A stretch of 64,000 nucleotides of DNA from JAIPEI01 sp964443135 (GTDB lineage: Bacteria > Desulfobacterota > DSM-4660 > Desulfatiglandales > HGW-15), in the NCBI GenBank assembly GCA_964443135.1, contig CAYUBQ010000012.1:1-64000 (forward strand), written 5' to 3'. Within the stretch, counting starts at the first letter, position 1. Every line of letters begins with the position of its first letter. Made by a program: the position numbers and the translations under genes. Under the pieces are notes generated by a model, which had not been told where the DNA came from, made no database searches, and saw nothing but the letters and a program-made list of their open reading frames with translations. This document shows, in pieces, positions 36,468-45,842 of this stretch.

Positions 36468-37790
36468 TCAGGGCCTCCGCCCTGCAGCCGGGGCCGCAGT
36501 CGCACCGTATCCCCCCACAGGGACTCCAATGCCGTATCCCGTTGGCTCCGCGGAGGCCTCCGCCGGCGCCGGGGACAGGGCCTCCTCTCTCCGGCGGATG
36601 AGGACCTTCATCAACACGCCGAGCGCCACCAGGTGGTAGAAGATGTCCCAGTAGGCCGCACCCAGGAAGGCCCCTCCCACAGCGTACCCGACGATCGAGA
36701 TCTGGATCGCCCGGGCGCAGTCCCGCCACCAGTCCCCGTTATCCAGACTCCGGACCCGCTTTCTCAGCCGCTGCAGCGAGATCAACGCCCCCAGAAGCAG
36801 GCTGAGCCAGAGCGCCAGCGCGACGAACCCGTGCTCCCCCAGGATCTCGAAGTACGCGCTGTGCACGTCCCGTACGTGCAGAAGAAACGTCTCGAAACCG
36901 CCTCCCAGGATCGGGTCCTCCAGGGCCCTTTGATAGGCGTAGCCCCACGCCTCGATCCGCCCCATGGCGGATCCGTCCTGCTCGTACTCCGAGATGGTGT
37001 CCATACGGTCCATCCAGACGTCCGGAAGCCTCGGGATCGCAATCAACAGCCCGATCGCCAGGACCGGCACGGCGACCCACTTCCTCCGGCTCGACAGGAT
37101 GATCGAGAGCAGGACCACGCAGAGGGTGAGAAAGGCGCCTCGAGACCGGGAGGCGATCACGGAGCAGACGCACAGGACAAACGTGCTGTAGTAGAGCACC
37201 CGCAGGTTGACGTTCTTCGCCCACTTGGCGAGCAACAGGAAGATCGGCAGCATCATGTTGAGGGCCAGGGCGATCTCGTTGTTTCCACCGTAGAAGGTGT
37301 TGTCCGGACCCCAGACCCTGTAGCTCAGGCCGGTTCCCAGGGCGAAGATCCCGCCCTTGATCCCGATCAGGCCGAAGGAAAAGGCGATGGTGATCAGGAG
37401 CCACTTGAAGCGGTCCTCCGTGTTGATCAGCCACAGGGTGGGAAAGATGCCGACGTAGATCTTCATCACCTTGACCCACTGGTCCGAGGCCGCGTTGGGA
37501 ACGTCCGGCGCGATGAAGGTGGTCAGGGTGAACCACCCCAGCAGCAGGACGAAGGTGATGGTCTCCCGGGTCCAGGGGAAGGGCTGGCGTTCGTCCCGGT
37601 TGAGGAAAAACCCCGCCATGGTGGCGACGAAAACGATGAAGTAGACGGGGAACGCCCGCGAGAAACCCCATGCGTACCGATGCGGGTTCAGGTACGCCAG
37701 GACGGCCAGCGCCAGCACGCCGACCCAGGGCCTGAACAGCGCCTGGAAAGAACCGCCGAAGGTAAAGAGAATGACGAGAAGATCGCGCAT
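36468..37790 (-). CDS. Exosortase A-associated O-antigen ligase-type polymerase (Wzy-like)
   Basis: A 440-residue inner-membrane protein with about 10-12 hydrophobic segments. The start MRDLLVILFTF, the early NPHRYAWGF and the motifs FYGGNNEIALALNM and ASRSRGAFLTL identify the exosortase-associated O-ligase family (TIGR03097 type). The large periplasmic loop holds DVWMDRMDTI and EAWGYAYQRA. It probably polymerises or ligates EPS repeats in the periplasm. The low-complexity Gly/Ala/Pro tail (last 35 residues) is cytoplasmic or disordered. Confidence 0.92.
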   Translation of the reverse strand: MRDLLVILFTFGGSFQALFRPWVGVLALAVLAYLNPHRYAWGFSRAFPVYFIVFVATMAGFFLNRDERQPFPWTRETITFVLLLGWFTLTTFIAPDVPNAASDQWVKVMKIYVGIFPTLWLINTEDRFKWLLITIAFSFGLIGIKGGIFALGTGLSYRVWGPDNTFYGGNNEIALALNMMLPIFLLLAKWAKNVNLRVLYYSTFVLCVCSVIASRSRGAFLTLCVVLLSIILSSRRKWVAVPVLAIGLLIAIPRLPDVWMDRMDTISEYEQDGSAMGRIEAWGYAYQRALEDPILGGGFETFLLHVRDVHSAYFEILGEHGFVALALWLSLLLGALISLQRLRKRVRSLDNGDWWRDCARAIQISIVGYAVGGAFLGAAYWDIFYHLVALGVLMKVLIRRREEALSPAPAEASAEPTGYGIGVPVGGYGATAAPAAGRRP

Positions 37791-37799
37791 GGCCTGCTC

Positions 37800-39068
37800 C
37801 TAAGCCGCAGTTTCACGGACGGGATCGGCGGACATCAGGCGCGCTGGGGCGCCCGTCTTTTTCCGGGATGCCAGGACGTGCTCATACACCATCTGCACCT
37901 CCCGGACGTGCCGGTCCACCGCAAACATGTCGAGGGCCTTTTCCCTGGCCGCTGCCCCCAGGCGCGACCTCAGCGCCGGGGAGCGGTGGAGGCGAAGGAT
38001 GGCGGCTGCAAGGCTCTCCGCATTTCCGTTCTCGAAGAGGAGCGCGTCCCGATCGTGATCCGCCATCTCGGCCGCACCCCCGTGGTCCGGCCCGACCAGG
38101 GGCCGGCCCATGGCCATGCACTCGATCACAACGGTCCCGAGGGGCTCCGGGCTGGTGGAGGCGGAGACCACGACGTCCAGCCCGTTGTAGGCCGCCGGCA
38201 TGTCGCGGATGTGCCCCGTGAACACCACGGTTTCGGCGAGGCCTTCCCTCTCCACCCTCTCCCGGAGCTCCATCTCGTAGGGAATGCACTCCTCGGGTGT
38301 GCCGCCCACCAGCATCAGGCGAAGGTTCGGGATCTCCTCCACGAGCCGGTGGGCCGCATCGAGGAACAGGCGCTGCCCTTTCCACGGAATCAGCAGGCCC
38401 ACCAGGCCCACGGCAAAGGCCTCCGGGGGGATACCGTGGGCCTCCCGAAAGGGGCCGCCGTCGGCGTTTACGTCCAGGTTCTCCAGCTCGATCCCATCGT
38501 AGACCACGGTTCTCCGGGACGCCGGAACCCCCAGCAGACCGATGCTTCTGGAGACCCAGTGGGACACGGGGATGTAGTGGTCCGGCAGACGGTAGAGCCT
38601 TCTCGTCAAGGGGGCCTTGTTCGTCGGACCCCGCACGTGACAAATCACGGGAACCTGCATGAGCTTTCCCGCCAGGATCGCCGCCCGGTTCGTGACGGGC
38701 TCGTTGTTCACGTGGATGAGATCGGGCCGGTACCTGGAGCAGAGGAGGAGCAGCCGCACGAAGAAGGGGAGGAAGTTCACCAGGTCGTCCATCCTGGCGA
38801 TCGACTGGTTCAGGATGGCGCGGGACCCGCTGTTCGATCCGCGGCCGAGCTTCCGTTTCATGGACACCGTGTCGAGTAATCGGTCCGGGATGTGTCGATG
38901 CGGGGACTCTTCCTCCATCCCCTCATACTCGGGGCCGTTCCTTCCGGTCACCACGAAGGGCGAGAAGCGGGAGCGGTCCACGTTCCTCACCAGATGGCGA
39001 AGACAGATCATGGCCCCCCCATACCCGATCGCGTTTTCCACATACAACACTCGATGCGGCAGTGCCAT
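37800..39068 (-). CDS. GT4 family glycosyltransferase
   Basis: A 422-residue GT-B enzyme: RVLYVENAIGYGGAMICLRH at the N-terminus, HVNNEPVTNRAA in the acceptor domain, LIPWKGQRLFLDAA and the donor-site ASTSPEPLGTVVIECMAMGR toward the C-terminus. I chose the ATG at 39068 (GAAAGGAA upstream) over one 13 codons earlier. It lies between the polymerase and a GT2 gene, 9 and 16 nt away. Confidence 0.88.
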   Translation of the reverse strand: MALPHRVLYVENAIGYGGAMICLRHLVRNVDRSRFSPFVVTGRNGPEYEGMEEESPHRHIPDRLLDTVSMKRKLGRGSNSGSRAILNQSIARMDDLVNFLPFFVRLLLLCSRYRPDLIHVNNEPVTNRAAILAGKLMQVPVICHVRGPTNKAPLTRRLYRLPDHYIPVSHWVSRSIGLLGVPASRRTVVYDGIELENLDVNADGGPFREAHGIPPEAFAVGLVGLLIPWKGQRLFLDAAHRLVEEIPNLRLMLVGGTPEECIPYEMELRERVEREGLAETVVFTGHIRDMPAAYNGLDVVVSASTSPEPLGTVVIECMAMGRPLVGPDHGGAAEMADHDRDALLFENGNAESLAAAILRLHRSPALRSRLGAAAREKALDMFAVDRHVREVQMVYEHVLASRKKTGAPARLMSADPVRETAA

Positions 39069-39084
39069 TTCCTTTCCCCTTCCT

Positions 39085-40044
39085 TTACGTCCCGACCGAC
39101 AGGTCACTCCGGGTTCCCCGGCGGTGATTCATCTCCAGGTACCCCTGGATCTCCCCCAGGGTGTGCACGAAGCGCAGCTTCCTGAAAAACCTTCGGCCGG
39201 GCCGGGGTTCCAGCCACCACCACAGCAGCCGTGGCAGGCTCTGCAGAATGAGATACCTCGGAACCCCGCGGATCATGGCGCCGGAGCTCAACGCCTTGAA
39301 GGCAACGATCTGGCAGTAGCCGGTCTGGCGAACCCAGCGCACCACGTAGGACCTCCTCAACCGCTCGGCGGGATTGTGGTGGTGCATGACGGCATCAGGG
39401 AGGTAACAGAAGCGGCCGCCTTTTTGAAGGTACCGGGTGAAGAGTTCCGTGTCCTCGGCAAAAGGAACGCGCGTGCCGGGACCCAGATCCTCCCGGAACC
39501 CGCCCAGCCGATCGAAGGTCTCCCTCCTCAGTGCCGTGTTCCCTCCGCCTGGAATCACCTCTTTCGGGAGAAGGCGCTCGTCCTCCCCATAGTCCCTGCA
39601 GTTCGTGACCCCCTCCGGAACGCCATAGGCCCCTTGCTTCAGGAGCCAACCCGGAGCGCCTCCTTCCCAGGCCGGAAAAATCCGCCCTGTGAACCCGGAC
39701 ACCTCAGGATGCCTTCTGCATGCCTCTGCGTAGACCTCGAGCCATCCTGGAGAGGGCTCCATATCATCGTCCGAGAAGATGAGCAGGTCTCCCCTCAGGT
39801 ACCGCCGTGCATGGTTGATGGAACGACACTTCCCGGGAACGGGCTGTTGAAGGACAACCAGCGGCAGGACACGCTTTTCCTTTTCTCCCTTTAGAATGCG
39901 TGCGGTGTCATCCGAACTCCCATTGTCGATCAGGACGATTTCCCAGTCCAGATGCTCAGGGACCCTGCACCTCTCAAACGACCGAATGACGGCCTGGATC
40001 CGTTCCGCTCGATTGCGGGTCGATATGACGATTGACAGTTGCAT
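39085..40044 (-). CDS. GT2 family glycosyltransferase
   Basis: A 319-residue GT-A enzyme: LSIVISTRNRAERI at the N-terminus, IDNGSSDDT, the metal-binding FSDDDME, and the C-terminal catalytic region FAEDTELFTRYL. The last 60 residues (RGVPRYLILQSLPRLLWWW) are hydrophobic and probably touch the membrane. It resembles the neighbouring GT2 at 40109 in this tail. It should add one sugar of the repeat unit. Confidence 0.87.
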   Translation of the reverse strand: MQLSIVISTRNRAERIQAVIRSFERCRVPEHLDWEIVLIDNGSSDDTARILKGEKEKRVLPLVVLQQPVPGKCRSINHARRYLRGDLLIFSDDDMEPSPGWLEVYAEACRRHPEVSGFTGRIFPAWEGGAPGWLLKQGAYGVPEGVTNCRDYGEDERLLPKEVIPGGGNTALRRETFDRLGGFREDLGPGTRVPFAEDTELFTRYLQKGGRFCYLPDAVMHHHNPAERLRRSYVVRWVRQTGYCQIVAFKALSSGAMIRGVPRYLILQSLPRLLWWWLEPRPGRRFFRKLRFVHTLGEIQGYLEMNHRRGTRSDLSVGT

Positions 40045-40108
40045 GAGATTCCGGCTCAGATGCAGCCCCCCGATCGAGTGGTTGGAACCCGGAGGGGTGG
40101 AAACTGCA

Positions 40109-41029
40109 TCACCAGACTTGGCGCTGGTAATAACCCTTTATCATTCCCAGGAAATGCCAAAGGGTCATCTCCTTTCTGAAGGATCGATTCCAGCCGGAGA
40201 CGACGATGTCCCGACCAAATCGAATCGCTGATCTGGTCAACTGAAGGAAAAGGAACAAAGGGACTCCGCGGAGGCTCCGAAACCCGGAAAACCGATCGTC
40301 GAGATGCGCCTCTTGGAGACCCGAGCTATAGTGCAGCCTCCGAAAATAGTTTTTCCTCATTTTTTGCTTCTCAACGACGTGATAGGCAATGGCATCCGGT
40401 TGATACACGGCCCTCCCTCCTGATGCCAAAAACCTCTTGAAGAAATCGTACTCCTCTCCACCGAACAGCTGCTGGGCCTTCCTTCCCATGTCGACGTGAA
40501 ACAGTCCGATTGTCTCGAACGTTTTTCTGGAAAAGGCCATATTGCCTCCAAAAGGGTACCTTTGTTCGTCCATTTGGAAGGCCTCATCGCCGTAGTCCAA
40601 GTGGCCCAAGAACCCCCAAAGCTCCGGCTTCAGCCAGCCGGGCAGCAGGCTTTGCGGACGGATGTGGATCCTTCCCCCCACGCAGTCACATCCATGGTCC
40701 TCGAATGTCCTGCAAAGCGCTTCAATGAGACGCTCATGAGCGATCTCATCATCATCGATAAAGAAGAGGTAGTCTCCCCTGGCTTCCAGAACCCCTCGAT
40801 TCCGAGCGAAAGAAAGACCCTGATTGGTTTCCAGAAAATACTTTATAATCATATTCGTTTTGTTCCCAAACTCCATGACTCTGGCACGAGTATCATCTAC
40901 CGACTTGTTGTCAACAACAACAATTTCCCAACTTATACCACTTTCATTCTTCTGATTTTCAAAGCTTTCCAGAATTCTTATAAGGCTGTCAGCTCGATTA
41001 TATGTACAAATAATTACACTTAGTTCCAT
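40109..41029 (-). CDS. GT2 family glycosyltransferase
   Basis: A 306-residue GT-A enzyme with LSVIICTYNRADSL, VVVDNKSVDDT, FIDDDEIAHE and FGGEEYDFFKRFL. The C-terminal FRSLRGVPLFLFLQLTRSA resembles the tail of the GT2 at 39085. The 5' third (about 40740-41029) is clearly A+T-rich compared with the rest, a sign of patchwork origin. It overlaps the upstream GT2 by 10 nt. Confidence 0.87.
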   Translation of the reverse strand: MELSVIICTYNRADSLIRILESFENQKNESGISWEIVVVDNKSVDDTRARVMEFGNKTNMIIKYFLETNQGLSFARNRGVLEARGDYLFFIDDDEIAHERLIEALCRTFEDHGCDCVGGRIHIRPQSLLPGWLKPELWGFLGHLDYGDEAFQMDEQRYPFGGNMAFSRKTFETIGLFHVDMGRKAQQLFGGEEYDFFKRFLASGGRAVYQPDAIAYHVVEKQKMRKNYFRRLHYSSGLQEAHLDDRFSGFRSLRGVPLFLFLQLTRSAIRFGRDIVVSGWNRSFRKEMTLWHFLGMIKGYYQRQVW

Positions 41030-41958
41030 GACATATTAGCCTCACTATCCGATATATGAACAAGCTTCTCATGAATCCTAGGAGGCAAAAGGGAGGGCAG
41101 CATGTATTTCCAATCATGCATAGAGCCATACCCGTACCTCATTACGATCCTGAAAATCTCACGAGCATTTGTCAGGTCCCTCTTCCAATAGCATTCGTAT
41201 CCGCATGTGAGCAGTACCCCAAGGGTAAGCTTCCTGACCAGGCGCCGCCCGAGCCTGGTTTTCACATGAGGATGCTCTCGCAAGAACGCCAGCTTGACCC
41301 AAAGATTCTGTCTGGCTCCTCGGACAACATGATGACTGGCCCGCACGCCGGTGTGAAAATGGTAGTATGCGAGGACCTCCGGCACCCTTACGATTCGATG
41401 CGCAGAGGCGATCTCCAGCCACAGCCTGTAGTCTTCGCCGTTCGTCAATCGCTCATCGAACCCGCCCGCGGCTTCAACCGCCGCCCTAGTGGTCAAGGCG
41501 GCGTGAATGGGCCATGGACAGTCCCGAAGCAGAAACTCGCTTTTCCGTCCTTGTTCGTAGTCGGGCGGCACGTAGGGCCTGCCGCGAGCGCCAGCGGCGC
41601 CGACGTTCTGCCAGCCGCAGTAAGCCAGCTCGCCCCCCCCGGCATCAAGGGCTTCGCACAGCTTTTCCAGGCAGGTCGAGCTCCACGTGTCATCGGCATC
41701 CAGGAAAGCAACCAGCTCTCCCTTCGCCTCAGCAAGACCATGATTCCGAGCGGCGCTCACTCCGCTGTTGGTCTGGTGGATGACTTTGATGCACATATCG
41801 TCAAACTTGGTGATGATGTTTCTGCTTTCATCTGTGGATCCATCATCTACAATAATGATCTCTTTATCCTCAAATGTTTGGTTCAATGCACTATTTAAAC
41901 TTAATTCAATATGGTTTTGGGCATTATAGCATGGCATTACTACTGATATTCTTGGCAT
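41020..41958 (-). CDS. GT2 family glycosyltransferase
   Basis: A 312-residue GT-A enzyme with ISVVMPCYNAQNHI, IIVDDGSTDESRN, FLDADDTWSST and NGEDYRLWLEIA. Both ends of the gene (41700-41958 and 41020-41100) are A+T-rich while the middle is G+C-rich. It is preceded by a 136-nt A+T-rich gap with a small hairpin. Confidence 0.87.
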   Translation of the reverse strand: MPRISVVMPCYNAQNHIELSLNSALNQTFEDKEIIIVDDGSTDESRNIITKFDDMCIKVIHQTNSGVSAARNHGLAEAKGELVAFLDADDTWSSTCLEKLCEALDAGGGELAYCGWQNVGAAGARGRPYVPPDYEQGRKSEFLLRDCPWPIHAALTTRAAVEAAGGFDERLTNGEDYRLWLEIASAHRIVRVPEVLAYYHFHTGVRASHHVVRGARQNLWVKLAFLREHPHVKTRLGRRLVRKLTLGVLLTCGYECYWKRDLTNAREIFRIVMRYGYGSMHDWKYMLPSLLPPRIHEKLVHISDSEANMSWN

Positions 41959-41981
41959 TATTTATTTGATAGCCTAATAAA

Positions 41982-42002
41982 TTTGAATGAACTACATTCA
42001 AA
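41982..42002. other. Small hairpin in an A+T-rich gap
   Basis: TTTGAATG pairs with CATTCAAA around a 5-nt AACTA loop. It lies between the sulfotransferase and GT2 genes within 136 nt of unusually A+T-rich DNA. It may be a weak terminator or a scar of recombination; it has no clear T-tract. Confidence 0.3.
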
Positions 42003-42094
42003 CCAAAAAATATAGATCATATCCATTCCACTATATATTTGTATATTCCAAAATTGTTCCGTTATGTTTTCAGCACCGAATTAAGTATAAAGTT

Positions 42095-43069
42095 TCACCA
42101 TTCGGAATCCGAAACATACCATGGCAATTCAAATCGGAGATACGATTTATGCAAACGATCTAAATTCTCTCTACTCAAGGTTTTCCGCCATCGATCTGGC
42201 ATTTGACTCGTGTACCGATCTGTAGAATATGGGTTTGTATCATCATTAACACTTGATTTACTTTTGATTAGCAACTCAATATTGTCGTCCCATATTAGTT
42301 CAGAGAATTTGAATATTTCTTGAAAAATGCTTACGGAGTCACTGCACAACTCTTCATAGCTAAAAACCATTGAATTTGGATATTCATCTATTATATTTAA
42401 CATATAGCAATAACAAACCCCACACATAACTCCGAACATCTCCCAAAAATCATTTTTGTTAAAATCCCGATTTTCAAAATCCACCATTTTCTTGTTTATA
42501 TTATGCAAACTTTTATTTATATGTGACAAGTTGATATCTGTCCAACCTAACCTGTTGAAACTTGATGCAATAGCAGCTGGATGTCGAATAACAAATATGA
42601 TTTTTGGTTTGTAAGTCGACATTAGCCATTTTGAAGCCAAAGGATTGACTTCCTTTATTACAACCCTCCTTTTCTTTCTTCCTAGCAAACTCCACTGCTT
42701 GGTGTCGGTGATGACATCCGGAAAAAAGTCTGGAATCCCTGCAAATGCATTGTCTGAGAATGCTTGCAGATATTCATCAGCTGTTTCCATGCTGATCACA
42801 GCCCCATCGGCGTGACGCTGCTGCATGTTGCTCTGCGTAATGGGTTCTCGAAGATAAAGGGCGTTCACGGCATGACCGAGAATTTCGCCGACCCAGCTTG
42901 AACCGCTGCGCGGGAGTGACAGGATGAGGACAGGAGGCCCTTGAGGAGGGAAGAGGCGGGCGAGGAAATCGGTGACCCGACCGAGCCCGACCCAGCTCAC
43001 CGGGCTGGGAGAGCCTTGAGCAAGTCGCCAGAAAAACGGTGAGCCATGGGCGATCTTTTTCCAGGACAT
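42095..43069 (-). CDS. Sulfotransferase family protein, composite base composition
   Basis: A 324-residue PAPS-dependent sulfotransferase. The PSB loop is LSLPRSGSSWVGEIL near residue 50; the 3'-phosphate site is IFVIRHPAAIASSFNRLGW. The first 130 codons are G+C-rich (41 of 60 in the line at 42961); the remainder is A+T-rich (22 of 60 at 42301) and Asn/Ile/Lys-rich. The reading frame is intact across the switch near 42680. Exchange of the acceptor-specific half by recombination is likely. It should sulfate an EPS sugar. Confidence 0.82.
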   Translation of the reverse strand: MSWKKIAHGSPFFWRLAQGSPSPVSWVGLGRVTDFLARLFPPQGPPVLILSLPRSGSSWVGEILGHAVNALYLREPITQSNMQQRHADGAVISMETADEYLQAFSDNAFAGIPDFFPDVITDTKQWSLLGRKKRRVVIKEVNPLASKWLMSTYKPKIIFVIRHPAAIASSFNRLGWTDINLSHINKSLHNINKKMVDFENRDFNKNDFWEMFGVMCGVCYCYMLNIIDEYPNSMVFSYEELCSDSVSIFQEIFKFSELIWDDNIELLIKSKSSVNDDTNPYSTDRYTSQMPDRWRKTLSRENLDRLHKSYLRFELPWYVSDSEW

Positions 43070-43120
43070 CGATCCGAATCGACCGGACCTATCGATGGGA
43101 ATGCAAAAAGGACAGCCCCA

Positions 43121-44023
43121 TCAGGTCGGGTGGATTTCCCTTTTTCTTCCGGCAACGCGCCGAAGTCGGCACTCCAAGCGGCTGCGTGCATACCCGAACA
43201 TTCGCGCCCACCCCACCCCATTGTCCGCGAAGGCCAGCTTTCTTGCGAGCACTCCTGGGCCGTCTTCCGGAAACACGGTGACCCGTCTGACAAGAAACGG
43301 ATTCGAGTCGCTGCCCAGCCATCCGGGCCTGGCCGTGCAGGCGATTTCGTACCCGGCCTTTCTCACCGCATTTACGACTGCCTTGTTGAAATCCCCGAAC
43401 GGGTAGGCGAAACTGCTCACCCGCTTGCCCAGCAGGTCTTCCAATTCCCTCTTGCTGCCGAGGATTTCATGCTCCATCGCAAGGAGATCCAGGCGGCTCA
43501 GCCTGGGGTGGGTCTTCGTGTGTCCACCGATCTCCATGCCCGCAGCCGCCATCTCCTTCAGTTGGGCCGCACTCAAGAGCGGCTTGATGCCGGCTCCGTG
43601 CCCTACCCACTCCGACCTCCCCCCGATCTCGCGTGTGACAACAAACCAAGTCGCCCTCATACGCGCTTGTCGAAGCAGGGCGAACCCGTTTTCATAGTTG
43701 TCTGCATATCCGTCGTCAAAGGTGATGGCGACCGTTTTCGGGGGCAGTTCATTCGGGCGGAGAAGATCGCTCACGCAGGCGGTGTGCCATCCCTCGGAGC
43801 GAAGCAGTCTGAGATGGCGTTCGAATGCAGCCCGGGAAATCGTCCACTCATCCTGGGCGGCGTTCCGTTTGGGAGCGATGGAGTGGTACATCATCACCAC
43901 CGGACCTCTTCCTGAGCCGACCGGGACGACGCCGGCTCCCCTCAACAGCCTCCGGCTCAACGGATCGAGCCTCGGCCCCACGGATAAATCAGACTGCCTG
44001 ATCGGGTTGATCATGCCTGGCAC
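43121..44023 (-). CDS. Polysaccharide deacetylase (CE4 family)
   Basis: A 300-residue NodB-type deacetylase: MMYHSIAPKRNA, the metal-binding TFDDGYADNYENG, the His pair GGHTKTHPRLSR, and SFAYPFGDFNKA. No signal peptide is visible, so it may work on cytoplasmic or membrane-linked sugars. It overlaps the GT2 gene upstream by 35 nt. Confidence 0.88.
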   Translation of the reverse strand: MPGMINPIRQSDLSVGPRLDPLSRRLLRGAGVVPVGSGRGPVVMMYHSIAPKRNAAQDEWTISRAAFERHLRLLRSEGWHTACVSDLLRPNELPPKTVAITFDDGYADNYENGFALLRQARMRATWFVVTREIGGRSEWVGHGAGIKPLLSAAQLKEMAAAGMEIGGHTKTHPRLSRLDLLAMEHEILGSKRELEDLLGKRVSSFAYPFGDFNKAVVNAVRKAGYEIACTARPGWLGSDSNPFLVRRVTVFPEDGPGVLARKLAFADNGVGWARMFGYARSRLECRLRRVAGRKREIHPT

Positions 44024-44945
44024 CCTGAACCCATCGAATCATCTCGGTTGGAAAGTAGGACAAACCCCAGTAGGAAAGAGCCCTCAGGTCCCACCCCATT
44101 GAAAGGCTACTGGCCAAATATTTTCTTGCTGATATTTTTTGCTTCCGAAGCAAATAATATCCGTAATTTTTGTAAAAAACGGCCAACCTTTGATCCAGAT
44201 CTATGTTCAGCCTGGACAAGCAATCTCCGTAATGTCTTTTGTGCTTTTCCAAGGCCTGAATGTTGGACTCATATACGGCCTCGAGGTTCTTGGACCCGCT
44301 TCCCGGACGATCCCTCTCCAGCTCCCAGACCTCGCCGGCGTAGGCGAACCGGTGGTGCAGGGCGACCCTCAGCCAGAACTCCCAGTCCTCCGCGTAGATG
44401 TCCGGATCGAAGAGCCCGGTGGCCTCGAAGCAGGCCTTTTTCATCATCACGGTTCCGGTGGGGACGTAGGGGGCGTCCAGGAGCTTCCGGTAGGGCTCGA
44501 TCACCAAGAAGGGATCTCCGAAGAAGTCTGCGTCGTACCCCTTTTCCCGAAACATGGATCGAATGATCAAGCTCCCGTCGTTCGAAAACCGCTGCTTGTC
44601 CCCGAACAGGAAATCCACGTCGGGGCGGCTCTCCATCAGCTCGACCTGCCGCTCCAGCTTCCGCTCGGTCCAGAGGTCGTCGCTGTCCAGAAAGGCGACG
44701 TACTTTCCCCGCGCGGCCCGGATGCCGGTGTTCCTGGCCTCGGATCGACCGCTGTTCCTCTGGTGTATGTAGACGATCCTCTCCCGGTAGGGATCGAGGA
44801 CCTCCCTGGTCCCGTCGGTGGAGCCGTCGTCCACCACCAGGGTTTCAAAATCCCGGAAGGTCTGTCTGTCGATGCTCTCCAGGGTGAACGGAATGTAGTC
44901 GGCCGTATTGTAGGTGGGAATGACGATGCTCACGAGAGGTCTCAT
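43989..44945 (-). CDS. GT2 family glycosyltransferase
   Basis: A 318-residue GT-A enzyme with VSIVIPTYNTADYI, VVDDGSTDGTREV, FLDSDDLWTERK and YAEDWEFWLRVALHH. I chose the ATG at 44945 because GAGGAG lies just upstream and the longer frame has no GT signal before it. The last 30 codons (44100-44230) are A+T-rich. The gene runs 35 nt into the deacetylase gene. Confidence 0.87.
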   Translation of the reverse strand: MRPLVSIVIPTYNTADYIPFTLESIDRQTFRDFETLVVDDGSTDGTREVLDPYRERIVYIHQRNSGRSEARNTGIRAARGKYVAFLDSDDLWTERKLERQVELMESRPDVDFLFGDKQRFSNDGSLIIRSMFREKGYDADFFGDPFLVIEPYRKLLDAPYVPTGTVMMKKACFEATGLFDPDIYAEDWEFWLRVALHHRFAYAGEVWELERDRPGSGSKNLEAVYESNIQALEKHKRHYGDCLSRLNIDLDQRLAVFYKNYGYYLLRKQKISARKYLASSLSMGWDLRALSYWGLSYFPTEMIRWVQGARHDQPDQAV

Positions 44946-44983
44946 GGGAATCTCCTCAGGTTGTGGACGGTGGAGCCGTGTGT

Positions 44984-45835
44984 CTAGAAAGGAACCTCGT
45001 AGCCGAGCTCCAGCATTTTCTCGCCGCAGATCCTCTTGAAGGTCTCCCGCTGCGTCGGGGACCAGGCTTCGTGAGCGGGAGGCCGGTTTCGGAGCTCCCG
45101 CCGGGCGTCCACCCCGGTCTTGCCGGGCTCGTCCAGAGGGTGAACCAGGTTGCGCTCGACGAAACGAACCGGATCCTCGTGAGGATCCATGTCCAGTTGT
45201 TGAAACAGCTCGGAAAAGAAGGCGTCCGGATCGGTCACCATGGTCTCGTGTCTCACCTGGACGGCGTTCGGCAGCCGCAGGAAGAGGGAAGAGCGGAGGA
45301 CCGACCTCACCCACTGACTGCACAGCTCTTCGAAACGGCCTCTCCGGAACCCGCCGTAGCGCGTCATGGAGTGGACCACATCGCAGCCGTTCCGCAGGAT
45401 GCAGACGAATCGAACGGACGGGTATAGACGCTCCAGCCCCCGGCAGACCTTCTCGTCGGGAAAGGTCTTGGCGCACCAGTAGCGCTTCTCGAGCACGGTG
45501 AAGTCCAGACGCGCCAGCCGGCGGAGAACGGGTCGCACGCCGTAGCCCCTCCCCGCCGCATACTCGAAAGCCACCCGGCGCAGGGTGTCGTGGAGGTAGG
45601 TCTCCGGGTACCGGAGCGAGCGCAGGTAGTAGTCGCTGCTCTCGCCGAAGTGGAAGAGCCACGCCGCCCCCCCGATGCTGGTCAGGAAGGGGGCCTCCCC
45701 GTCCATCGCGTGAATGAGGGGATGCCGGCCGAGCGCCTGAAGCAGCACGCTGGTCCCGGACCGGCTCGGCCCGGTGACGAAGATCGGGTGGTCGAAGTAG
45801 CGCCTCGAAAGCATTTTGCCCAAGCAGCTCAGCAT
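44984..45835 (-). CDS. Sulfotransferase family protein
   Basis: A 283-residue sulfotransferase: PSB loop VTGPSRSGTSVLLQAL near residue 25, the phosphate-binding CILRNGCDVVHSMTRYGG, and a conserved LFQQLDMDPHEDP region. It is the third sulfotransferase of the locus. It is uniformly G+C-rich, unlike the other two. It ends 38 nt before the GT2 gene. Confidence 0.83.
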   Translation of the reverse strand: MLSCLGKMLSRRYFDHPIFVTGPSRSGTSVLLQALGRHPLIHAMDGEAPFLTSIGGAAWLFHFGESSDYYLRSLRYPETYLHDTLRRVAFEYAAGRGYGVRPVLRRLARLDFTVLEKRYWCAKTFPDEKVCRGLERLYPSVRFVCILRNGCDVVHSMTRYGGFRRGRFEELCSQWVRSVLRSSLFLRLPNAVQVRHETMVTDPDAFFSELFQQLDMDPHEDPVRFVERNLVHPLDEPGKTGVDARRELRNRPPAHEAWSPTQRETFKRICGEKMLELGYEVPF

Positions 45836-45842
45836 GTTCGAA

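Noticed and set aside
41940..42680. Insertion sequence or prophage in the A+T-rich stretch
   Set aside because: No transposase, terminal repeats or target duplication seen; the flanking genes keep intact frames through the composition change.
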